NCBI GenBank assembly: GCA_029262095.1
Contig: JAJDAB010000201.1
Span: 1-6,241 of the forward strand
Length of the DNA stretch: 6,241 bases
Reading direction: 5' to 3'
Source: Candidatus Hydrogenedentota bacterium
GTDB lineage: Bacteria > Hydrogenedentota > Hydrogenedentia > Hydrogenedentales > SLHB01
Shown: positions 1-5,779 of the stretch, piece after piece
Layout: every line of letters starts with the position of its first letter
How positions within the stretch are numbered: the stretch's first letter is position 1
Program-made: the position numbers and the translations under genes
Notes under the pieces: generated by a model
What the model was told of the DNA's origin: nothing
What the model saw: the letters and a program-made list of their open reading frames with translations, nothing else
Databases searched by the model: none

Positions 1-80
1 GCGAGAAGTTCGGTAAGTGCCCCCTGCGCTCCGGCGGTGGCCGAAAAGATGGCGAATAACGTTACTGCTACGTGTCTCAA
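1..80 (-). CDS. Start of a secreted protein (partial, runs off left edge)
   Basis: This is the 5' end of a minus-strand gene; only 26 codons and two bases lie inside the window. From a TTG start at 80-78 the frame reads MRHVAVTLFAIFSATAGAQG and then ALTELL. That has the form of a Sec signal peptide: a positively charged start (R2, H3), a hydrophobic core VAVTLFAIF, and a small-residue AGA cleavage site before Q. A G-run (90-86) five bases upstream of the TTG is a weak Shine-Dalgarno candidate. A GTG at 107-105 in the same frame is an alternative start but has no ribosome-binding site. The frame is open to the window edge and the gene has the same direction as the oxidoreductase upstream of it, though a palindrome lies between them. 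The mature protein is not visible, so no function can be given. The signal-peptide shape is direct observation; that this is a real gene is inference. Confidence 0.5.
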   Translation of the reverse strand, partial: MRHVAVTLFAIFSATAGAQGALTELL

Positions 81-113
81 CGTTTCCCCCGTTGTGTGAT
101 TCGACACCGAGCA

Positions 114-119
114 ATCGTA
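114..119 (-). promoter_or_regulatory. Weak candidate extended -10 element for the left-edge gene
   Basis: On the minus strand the bases TGGTACGAT form a TGn plus TACGAT extended -10-like element. It lies about 34 bases upstream of the TTG start at 80. Transcription would begin near 107, leaving a short leader that contains the G-run. No good -35 sits at normal spacing; TTGGAA occurs 14 bp upstream, which is too close. This is pattern matching only. Confidence 0.2.
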
Positions 120-157
120 CCACAGTCCGGAGATTCCAAGAAAGGAATAGGGGTAAG

Positions 158-185
158 CCAAGGGCGAGGCATGCCTCGCCCTTGG
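158..185 (-). terminator. Perfect 28-bp palindrome, probable terminator of the oxidoreductase operon
   Basis: CCAAGGGCGAGGCA is followed directly by its exact reverse complement, so the transcript can fold into a 12-bp GC-rich stem with a CATG loop. On the minus strand it begins eight bases after the TAA stop of the Gfo/Idh/MocA gene (194-196), where a rho-independent terminator would sit. The following bases are pyrimidine-rich (CTTACCCCTATTCCTTTCTT) but lack a clean T-run, so it may be a weak terminator or a stem that stabilises the mRNA end. It separates the minus-strand pair from the next secreted-protein gene. Confidence 0.6.
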
Positions 186-193
186 GTGATGTC

Positions 194-1570
194 TTATATC
201 GCGTCGATATCCCAGCCGTCGCGGTACTCCCGCTTGACGTAGGCGTTCGCCTCATCCGAATTTGTGAATTGCATGGCTTTGCTATCCCACATCAATTTAC
301 CCGGGACGCGTACGGCGATCGTACCCAATAGGACCGTCTCGGTGAACGGTCCGGCGTAATCGAAATTTGATCCCGCCTTGTCGCCGCCTTTACACGCGTT
401 AATCCAGTTCATGCGATGCGCGTTGTCGCTGATCTCCGATGGGTCCATTTCGGCCACGCGTTTGATCGTCTGTGGTGGCGGCGTGTAGTCCGCCATGTTG
501 CTCTCGGGCAACAGCCGCGCATTCTCGCCGTAGGTGTCCAATGTCATGACGCCCTTGTCGCCGACGAAGTAACTGCCGTTCGAACCGCCGCCCAGCTTTT
601 GGTCAGCCGGCACGCCATCCGGGTGCGGGGGTTTCTTGCCACCGTCATACCAATACAACGTCAATGCAGGATGGTCGCCACGTTCTGGGAATTCATAGCG
701 TATGACTTCGTTGAGCGGGCCGGTCTGGTCTGTGTTGCCATCTTGTTCGACGATTTCCACGCTTGTCGGTGGGCCGAGTTCCAACGCCCACATCGCCGGG
801 TCCATGATGTGACACGCCATGTCGCCTAAGGCGCCGCAACCGAAATCCCACCAGCCGCGCCATTTGAACGGTGCATACCCGCCGTTGTAATCCCGGTGCG
901 GTGCGGCATTGAGCCAGAGGTCCCAGTCCATGTGATCCGGTATTGGTTGTTTATCGAGTTTGTTCGCAACACCCTGCGGCCACCAGGGGCGTTCCAGACT
1001 GCCCGGCCGATCGGTCCAGCAATGCGCTTCGTGCACATTTCCAATCACGCCCGATCGCACCATCTCCACGCAGCGTCGGACGCCTTCGCCCGAGTGTCCT
1101 TGGTTACCCATCTGGGTCGCAACGCCATATTTGCGGGCGGCTTCCGTCAATTTACGGGCTTCATAGATGTTGTGCGTCATGGGCTTCTGCACGTATACAT
1201 GCTTGCCCATCGCCATGGCCGTCATTGCTGCATTCGCGTGCGTATGGTCGGGGGTCGAGACCGTGACCGCGTCAATTTCCGGATGTTTGTCTAGCATCAC
1301 ACGGTAATCGCGATATGTTTTCGCGTCCGGGAACATATCCTTGGCTTTGAGCAGCATGTTTTCGTCGACATCGCACAATGCCACGATGTTTTCGCTACGG
1401 CATTCGTGGATGTCACTCTGCCCCTTGCCGCCAACGCCAATACCCGCGACGTTCAATTTTTCGTTGGGCGACATGGCCCTAGGGCCACGGCTCGCCGTAG
1501 TCGCACAACCGGCGGTCAACGCCATCGCGCCCATTAAGAATGTGCGTCGTGTGAATTCGCGCTTTTGCAT
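194..1570 (-). CDS. Gfo/Idh/MocA family oxidoreductase, Tat-exported lipoprotein
   Basis: This is an NAD(P)-dependent sugar-type dehydrogenase of the Gfo/Idh/MocA family, 458 aa, the length usual for the secreted planctomycete-type members. The N-terminus has a twin-arginine motif (TRRTFLMG, R8-R9), a hydrophobic stretch and a lipobox LTAGC (C22), suggesting folded export through Tat and lipid anchoring. The Rossmann domain follows: G43-x-G45-x-x-G48 dinucleotide loop, acidic D67 after the second strand, and TPDHTH (106-111). The usual EKP motif reads QKP (128-130), keeping the catalytic-type lysine K129. The C-terminal domain has GDMACHIMD (249-257), matching the family's G-D-x-x-x-H-x-x-D active-site pattern. 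The ATG start is supported by AGGAG at 1583-1579, eight bases away. The gene follows the CBM6 lipoprotein by 69 nt on the same strand and ends at a palindrome. The family is confident; the substrate and reaction direction are unknown, and oxidation of a released sugar is inferred from context. Confidence 0.93.
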   Translation of the reverse strand: MQKREFTRRTFLMGAMALTAGCATTASRGPRAMSPNEKLNVAGIGVGGKGQSDIHECRSENIVALCDVDENMLLKAKDMFPDAKTYRDYRVMLDKHPEIDAVTVSTPDHTHANAAMTAMAMGKHVYVQKPMTHNIYEARKLTEAARKYGVATQMGNQGHSGEGVRRCVEMVRSGVIGNVHEAHCWTDRPGSLERPWWPQGVANKLDKQPIPDHMDWDLWLNAAPHRDYNGGYAPFKWRGWWDFGCGALGDMACHIMDPAMWALELGPPTSVEIVEQDGNTDQTGPLNEVIRYEFPERGDHPALTLYWYDGGKKPPHPDGVPADQKLGGGSNGSYFVGDKGVMTLDTYGENARLLPESNMADYTPPPQTIKRVAEMDPSEISDNAHRMNWINACKGGDKAGSNFDYAGPFTETVLLGTIAVRVPGKLMWDSKAMQFTNSDEANAYVKREYRDGWDIDAI

Positions 1571-1578
1571 CGTATCTG

Positions 1579-1583
1579 CTCCT
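1579..1583 (-). promoter_or_regulatory. Ribosome binding site of the oxidoreductase
   Basis: AGGAG on the minus strand lies eight bases before the ATG at 1570. It fixes the start that includes the complete Tat signal. The rest of the 69-nt gap to the CBM6 gene (1584-1639) shows no convincing promoter or terminator hairpin, which fits co-transcription. Confidence 0.7.
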
Positions 1584-1639
1584 GAGACCCCGTTGATTTT
1601 GTGTAGATACCGCCAATGTAGTCCAGAAACAAAATCAAA

Positions 1640-2212
1640 TCAATCGTTTTCTATGTTGAATCGCAGATAATCGATGTCCCCAATGCTTCCCGATTCGCCT
1701 TCCGTGTCCATCTCCATCGTCAAAATGTGACGGCCCGTCTCAAGCCTTACGCCGCCAATTCGAATCATCTTCAACTTGTCCCAGCCGCCCGTGTCCGGGA
1801 TGGCGATGGGCCCAGTTACGTCTGTACCGTCGATCGCGAGGTGAAATGTGCCGCCGCGCTTGTTCGATGCGACGGGAAACTCGATCTTGTACGACCCACT
1901 ACGTTCGACCAACACGGTATAGGCGAGCCACTCCTCCGCGCGCGTCCAGCCGACACCGTGACCGTTCGATGCATCCGAGCGTTTCTCGATATCGACCTGT
2001 GTGCCACTGCGGTAATCGACGCCCTGGTTTTCGGCATCGACGTCGACATACGCGACGCCTGGGGGACCATCGTCGTAGTGCTCCGCCTCGATGAGGCCGG
2101 GAATGGCATGGGGCGCGCCGCCGTATGGGCTGTGGCCTTCTGGCGCGTTTGTCATGCATCCGATCGCGACGAACGCGCCCAGTGCTATCGTTAGATAATA
2201 CGTTTTGTACAT
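1640..2212 (-). CDS. Single-domain CBM6-like carbohydrate-binding lipoprotein
   Basis: This 190-aa protein consists of an export signal and one carbohydrate-binding module. Residues 1-18 form a short signal (MYK, then a hydrophobic run) ending in AIGC with C19, a lipoprotein cleavage site, so it is probably membrane-anchored. After a short G/P-rich linker, residues 37-187 have the hallmarks of a family 6 carbohydrate-binding module (jelly-roll). These are the opening PGLIEAEHYD (38-47), WTRAEEWLAYTV (89-100), SGSYKIEF (105-112), TGGWDKL (141-147) with the ligand-face tryptophan W144, RHILTMEM (161-168) and the closing DIDYLRF (179-185). No catalytic domain is attached, so the role is binding a glycan at the cell surface or in the periplasm; the ligand is unknown. 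It is the first gene of the minus-strand pair, upstream of the oxidoreductase and divergent from the propeller and glycosidase. The start is supported by GGAG nine bases upstream. The fold is confident; the role is inferred. Confidence 0.88.
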   Translation of the reverse strand: MYKTYYLTIALGAFVAIGCMTNAPEGHSPYGGAPHAIPGLIEAEHYDDGPPGVAYVDVDAENQGVDYRSGTQVDIEKRSDASNGHGVGWTRAEEWLAYTVLVERSGSYKIEFPVASNKRGGTFHLAIDGTDVTGPIAIPDTGGWDKLKMIRIGGVRLETGRHILTMEMDTEGESGSIGDIDYLRFNIEND

Positions 2213-2221
2213 CGCTGTTTT

Positions 2222-2225
2222 CTCC
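2222..2225 (-). promoter_or_regulatory. Ribosome binding site of the CBM6 lipoprotein
   Basis: GGAG on the minus strand (within CGGAGAAAA) sits nine bases before the ATG at 2212, supporting the start that gives the lipoprotein signal. Confidence 0.6.
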
Positions 2226-2315
2226 GCAGGTGTTTACCAATCGATAAGCGTCTTCGTACCATACAATGCATCGCGGCGCCAAGGCCATTGCCGTTATACT
2301 CCAAACTCACAGGAC

Positions 2316-2321
2316 AAGGAG
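2316..2321 (+). promoter_or_regulatory. Ribosome binding site that fixes the propeller start
   Basis: AAGGAG lies five bases before ATG 2327. It decides between this start and an earlier in-frame alternative codon at 2288: only the 2327 start has a Shine-Dalgarno sequence and gives a clean signal peptide at the N-terminus. Confidence 0.85.
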
Positions 2322-2326
2322 TTATC

Positions 2327-3271
2327 ATGAAACCATTACTACATATAGTCCTTGCACTTTCGTTGGGGTGTTGCGCCGATGCGTTTGCGCAACATCGCGT
2401 GTTGCTCGGTGGCGAGGGCCGCCTTGCCATTGTATCCACCGATGGTGAGATTGAATGGGAGATGCCTTGGGGCGGCATTCACGATATTCATCGTTTGGAC
2501 AACGGCCACATCATGGTTCAGGAGAACTTTCGGAAAGTTGTTGAAATCGATCCGAAATCGAGAGAAGTCGTTTGGTCGTATGACGCGTCGAAATCGAACG
2601 GAAATGATGGGAAGCGCATCGAGGTTCACGCTTTTCAACCGCTAGCCGATGGGCGCATCATGATCGCCGAGTCCGGCCCAGCCCGTATCATAGAGATTGA
2701 TCGTGACGGTAACCTTCAAAATGAAATCTCGTTGAAGGTGGAGAATCCGAATCCCCACCGCGATACGCGGCTCGCGCGGAAGATCGCGAACGGCAATTAC
2801 TTGGTCTGTCATGAAGGCGATGGCGTGGTCCGCGAATATGACGGTCAGAGCGGCGACGTCGTCTGGGAATTTTCCGTGCCTATGTTCGATAAACAATCCA
2901 AGCCGGGCCACGGCCCAGAAGCATTCGGCAATGCGGTCTTTTCAGCCGTACGCCTGGCGAATGGCAACACCCTCGTCGGTACCGGTAATGGACATAGCGT
3001 CCTTGAGGTCACGCCGGAACAGGAAATCGTCCGCGCGATTCACCAAGACGATCTGCCCGGCATCACGCTCGCGTGGGTCACGACGTTGGAGGTGCTGGCC
3101 AACGGCAACATCGTCATCGGAAATTGCCACGCGGGACCGGGACAACCATTACTCGTTGAGGTCGAACTGAAAACCAATAAGGTAGTCTGGACATTCGACC
3201 ACTTCGATTCCTTTGGCAACGCCGTGTCGAACTCGATCCTACTCGACGCTGAGGGAACGTCAGTTCGATGA
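2327..3271 (+). CDS. Secreted PQQ-like beta-propeller repeat protein
   Basis: This 314-aa exported protein is built from beta-propeller repeats. Residues 1-21 are a Sec signal peptide (MKPLLHIVLALSLGCC...) with an AFA cleavage site before Q22. The rest repeats a unit of about 45 residues made of L-x-N/D-G-x-x-[LIM]-V, a variable loop, then V-x-E-[IVY]-D and V-V-W-x-[FY]. Copies start at about residues 57, 106, 153, 210 and 257. An N-terminal half-blade (VLLGGEGRLAIVSTDGEIEWEM) and a C-terminal strand (SNSILLDAEG) could close a six-bladed ring. Segments such as DGQSGDVVWEF resemble the PQQ-enzyme repeat, but no PQQ-binding or catalytic residues can be identified, so an enzyme role is not supported. 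The last four bases overlap the start of the downstream glycosidase-like gene, implying coupled translation and a shared job. Sugar binding, scaffolding or a lyase-type activity are all possible. The fold is confident; the function is unknown. Confidence 0.88.
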   Translation: MKPLLHIVLALSLGCCADAFAQHRVLLGGEGRLAIVSTDGEIEWEMPWGGIHDIHRLDNGHIMVQENFRKVVEIDPKSREVVWSYDASKSNGNDGKRIEVHAFQPLADGRIMIAESGPARIIEIDRDGNLQNEISLKVENPNPHRDTRLARKIANGNYLVCHEGDGVVREYDGQSGDVVWEFSVPMFDKQSKPGHGPEAFGNAVFSAVRLANGNTLVGTGNGHSVLEVTPEQEIVRAIHQDDLPGITLAWVTTLEVLANGNIVIGNCHAGPGQPLLVEVELKTNKVVWTFDHFDSFGNAVSNSILLDAEGTSVR

Positions 3272-5664
3272 TCGGCGAACAGTTTCCTCGTTTCACTTTA
3301 GCGAGAATTCGCGCGGCCACATTGCTGATGCCAATGATCGTCGCACTACAGAATTCCGAAGCAGCCGATATGATCGATCTGTCCAACGCCACCATCGTGA
3401 CACGCGCCGGTGACCTTTCGCCCCCGGAACAAATGGCTGCAACGGTCCTCGTGGAAGAGATTGAATCTCGGACTGGCATACGCCTGAACGTCTCGACGGA
3501 ATGGCCCGCGAGTGGCGCGGCCATTGCCATTTCCACTACGGATGTTCCGCCCGAATGGAGTCGCGCTCCATTGCCCAATCGCGAGGAAAATGGAGCGGAT
3601 AAGCTACGGGACGGCTATCGTCTCGTCGTACAGAATTCACGTGATGTATGGATCATTGGCGCAGATGGCCGTGGCGCGCTGTATGGCGCAGGCGCTCTGC
3701 TTCGCAATCTTTCGTGGGCGAAAGGAAAGGCCGCAATCGCGGACGATATCGATATCGCGACGGCCCCGGCCTATCCGATTCGCGGTCATCAACTCGGATA
3801 TCGTGCGCGCGCGAATTCGTGGGACGCATGGACGCCGGAGCAGTTCGACCAGTACATTCGTGAACTGGCATTCTTCGGTATCAATAGCATCGAGAACATC
3901 CCATTCCAGGATGAGCGTGAAAACTCTTTGATGAAACTTTCCCGGCGCGATATGAATCGCGAATTGAGCGCGATTTGCGCACGCTACGGTTTAGATTATT
4001 GGGTCTGGACACCCGCAGACTTCGATCTCAATGACGGCAGACTTCGCGCAGCGGCACTCGATCAACACGAACAACTTTACCGCGATTGCGAAGAATTAAC
4101 CGGCGTATTCTTTCCGGGAGGCGATCCGGGTAGCAATCCACCAGAACTTGTCTTGCCGTTCTTAGAAGACGTGTCGAAGCGGTTACAGTCCATTCATCCC
4201 GACGCGCGCGTATGGCTATCACTTCAAGGCTTCAATCGCGATCACATCAAAGAAACAATCACGTTTCTTGAGCACGAGTCGCCGGACTGGCTTGGCGGTC
4301 TTGTGGCCGGTCCATCGTCTCCGCCGATTCCTTTCACGCGAAACATGCTGCCAGCGAAGTACAAGTACCGACTGTACCCCGACATTACCCACAACAAACT
4401 CTGCCAGTATCCGGTGCCGTGGTGGGACCAGGCGTTCGCGCTGACGCTCGGACGTGAAGCGATCAATCCCCGTCCTGCGCAATACGCCTACATCCACAAC
4501 TGGTTCGCGCCTTATAGCGATGGATTCATTTCGTACTCGGACGGAGTTCATGATGACGTAAACAAGACTGTTTGGAGTTCTTTGGGTTGGGACCCAAAAA
4601 CTGACGTACAAACAATTCTGGTCGAGTACTGCCGAACGTTCTTTGGGCCGAGCGTTGCTGAGGACGCTGCCGATGGAATACTGGCGCTTGAGCGGAATTG
4701 GCGTGGTTCGCTCCGGGACAATGGGGCGGTGGAAGGTACATATTTGCAATGGCAACGGTTGGTACGTTCCGCGCCCAGGCTCGAATCAAACTGGCGCTGG
4801 CAGATGTGTTTAGTACGCGCGGCATACGACACTTATGTCCGGCGACGCCTGATCCATGAATCGGCGTTGGAAGATGAAGCCAACGCGATCCTGCGTGACT
4901 GCGGTGTTCGTGGGGCGGACCAGGCCATTGTGCAAGCCCAAAACGTGTTAGACCGTTGTCTTGAAGAACCCGTGGCACCGGAACTGCGTCGACGAATTGT
5001 CAAATTGTGTGAAATGCTATTTGAGTCGTGCGCGCTTCAAACAAGCGTTGAGATTTACAACGCGAGTGGAGCTGAGCGTGGCGCGTTTCTAGATTTTCTC
5101 GACTACCCGCTGAACAATCGATTTTGGTTGGAGGACGAATTTGCGAAGGTTCGCGCAATGATGTCGGAAGAAGACAAACAAGCACGCCTCATAGAGATCG
5201 CGTCGTGGGAGGACGTTGGTCCCGGTAGCTTCTACGACGATATCGGCAATCCAGCGAAGTCACCTCATGTGCGCCGATCCGAAGACGTTTTCACGGAGCC
5301 GGGAGAGGAGGCACAACCTTCGCCCACGTATTGGTGGTGGGACAGTGGCAAGAGTCGCGAACGGCTTTCGTGGCAATCGAGCATGAATTGGCCGGAAGCG
5401 GTTGTATACGAAGGGCTGGACCCGGACGGCGACTATCAAATTCGGACCACCGGCTATGGCCAGTGTCTTTTGCTTGTCGACGATGAACGTATCGCGCCGA
5501 GAATTGATGGGATAGAGATCGGCATGTTCAAGCTGTTTGACGTGCCCGCCCATGCGTTAGACGACCGAAAGCTCGTATTGACGTGGGATCACCCCATCGA
5601 CGAAGGAGAGCTGAATTGGCGTCAACAGTCCCGTCTCTCGGAGATGTGGTTATTGAAGCGTTAG
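3268..5664 (+). CDS. Putative exported glycoside hydrolase with GH20b/GH67N-like N-terminus
   Basis: This 798-aa protein probably acts on a glycoside outside the cytoplasm. Residues 1-33 look like a Sec signal (R8, R13, R15, core AATLLMPMIVAL, then SEAA). Residues 35-168 form an alpha/beta domain of the type preceding GH20 and GH67 catalytic domains, with the hallmark GADGRGALYGAGALLRNL (131-148). YPIRGHQLGYR (169-179) opens a probable TIM barrel. Its conserved-looking stretches are ELAFFGINSIENIPF (199-213), FFPGGDPGSNPPE (281-293), ARVWLSLQGF (313-322), YPDITHN (370-376) and GFISYSDGVHDDVNKTVW (419-436). A helical region follows, then a beta-rich C-terminal domain from about 688. D286, E293, D372, D425 and D429 are visible acidic candidates; the catalytic pair cannot be named. 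The ATG overlaps the propeller stop as ATGA; GAGG lies 13 bases upstream, rather far, so coupled initiation is likely. Alpha-glucuronidase or hexosaminidase activity is possible, but neither active site is evident. Glycosidase by fold, substrate unknown. Confidence 0.82.
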   Translation: MIGEQFPRFTLARIRAATLLMPMIVALQNSEAADMIDLSNATIVTRAGDLSPPEQMAATVLVEEIESRTGIRLNVSTEWPASGAAIAISTTDVPPEWSRAPLPNREENGADKLRDGYRLVVQNSRDVWIIGADGRGALYGAGALLRNLSWAKGKAAIADDIDIATAPAYPIRGHQLGYRARANSWDAWTPEQFDQYIRELAFFGINSIENIPFQDERENSLMKLSRRDMNRELSAICARYGLDYWVWTPADFDLNDGRLRAAALDQHEQLYRDCEELTGVFFPGGDPGSNPPELVLPFLEDVSKRLQSIHPDARVWLSLQGFNRDHIKETITFLEHESPDWLGGLVAGPSSPPIPFTRNMLPAKYKYRLYPDITHNKLCQYPVPWWDQAFALTLGREAINPRPAQYAYIHNWFAPYSDGFISYSDGVHDDVNKTVWSSLGWDPKTDVQTILVEYCRTFFGPSVAEDAADGILALERNWRGSLRDNGAVEGTYLQWQRLVRSAPRLESNWRWQMCLVRAAYDTYVRRRLIHESALEDEANAILRDCGVRGADQAIVQAQNVLDRCLEEPVAPELRRRIVKLCEMLFESCALQTSVEIYNASGAERGAFLDFLDYPLNNRFWLEDEFAKVRAMMSEEDKQARLIEIASWEDVGPGSFYDDIGNPAKSPHVRRSEDVFTEPGEEAQPSPTYWWWDSGKSRERLSWQSSMNWPEAVVYEGLDPDGDYQIRTTGYGQCLLLVDDERIAPRIDGIEIGMFKLFDVPAHALDDRKLVLTWDHPIDEGELNWRQQSRLSEMWLLKR

Positions 5665-5733
5665 ATTCGATCGAAGGATCATGATGGTTTCCGAGTCTGT
5701 GCAAGTAAGCATGGCACTCGAATAGACGTCAAG

Positions 5734-5762
5734 AGCCGACTCGGCAAGGCTTCTTTTCTTCT
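5734..5762 (+). terminator. Candidate terminator in the convergent gap
   Basis: The 115-bp gap 5665-5779 lies between the stops of two convergent genes. On the plus strand AGCC (5734-5737) can pair with GGCT (5748-5751), followed by the T-rich run TTCTTTTCTTCT (5751-5762); an alternative stem is GCCG/CGGC with an ACT loop (5735-5745). A second pair of arms, AGCCGAC (5734-5740) and GTCGGCT (5775-5781), overlaps the stop of the methyltransferase and could serve the opposite strand. The stems are short, so this is a plausible but weak terminator. Nothing else is seen in the gap. Confidence 0.4.
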
Positions 5763-5779
5763 GGCCGCTCTCTCGTCGG

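Larger units (their letters stand above)
2213..2326. promoter_or_regulatory. Divergent intergenic region carrying promoters for both gene pairs
   Basis: These 114 bp separate the minus-strand CBM6/oxidoreductase pair from the plus-strand propeller/glycosidase pair and must hold the start signals of both. For the plus strand, TATACT (2295-2300) is a good -10-like hexamer; it would place the transcript start near 2307, just ahead of the AAGGAG. No matching -35 is seen. For the minus strand I see no convincing -35/-10 pair. A partial dyad, CAATG (2264-2268) and CATTG (2286-2290) flanking GGCGCC, lies just upstream of the plus-strand -10 and could be an operator. That last point is speculative. 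Confidence 0.4.

Noticed and set aside
416..829. Open plus-strand frame of 137 codons
   Set aside because: It lies wholly antisense to the oxidoreductase, has no ribosome-binding site, and its composition is that of a shadow frame.
1571..1639. Possible promoter (TTGTTT, 17 bp, TATCTA) in the gap before the oxidoreductase
   Set aside because: The -10 matches the consensus at only three of six positions, and the short same-strand gap fits co-transcription better.
1727..2194. Open plus-strand frame of 155 codons
   Set aside because: Antisense to the CBM6 lipoprotein, whose domain motifs, signal and ribosome-binding site are clear; the plus frame shows no recognisable motif.
2288..2326. Upstream in-frame alternative start for the propeller (13 extra residues)
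   Set aside because: It would start before the AAGGAG at 2316 and push the signal peptide inward; ATG 2327 fits both the ribosome-binding site and the signal.
3114..3578. Open minus-strand frame of 154 codons across the propeller/glycosidase junction
   Set aside because: Overlaps both real genes antisense and has no start signal or family resemblance.
3744..3757. 14-bp palindrome CGATATCGATATCG
   Set aside because: It lies inside the glycosidase gene and follows from the codons for DDIDI; no sign of a regulatory role.
4219..4755. Open minus-strand frame of 178 codons
   Set aside because: Antisense to the well-supported barrel region of the glycosidase; basic, low-complexity-like translation with no domain.
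5666..5675. 10-bp palindrome TTCGATCGAA just after the glycosidase stop
   Set aside because: Too short to fold usefully and has no T-run; expected by chance.
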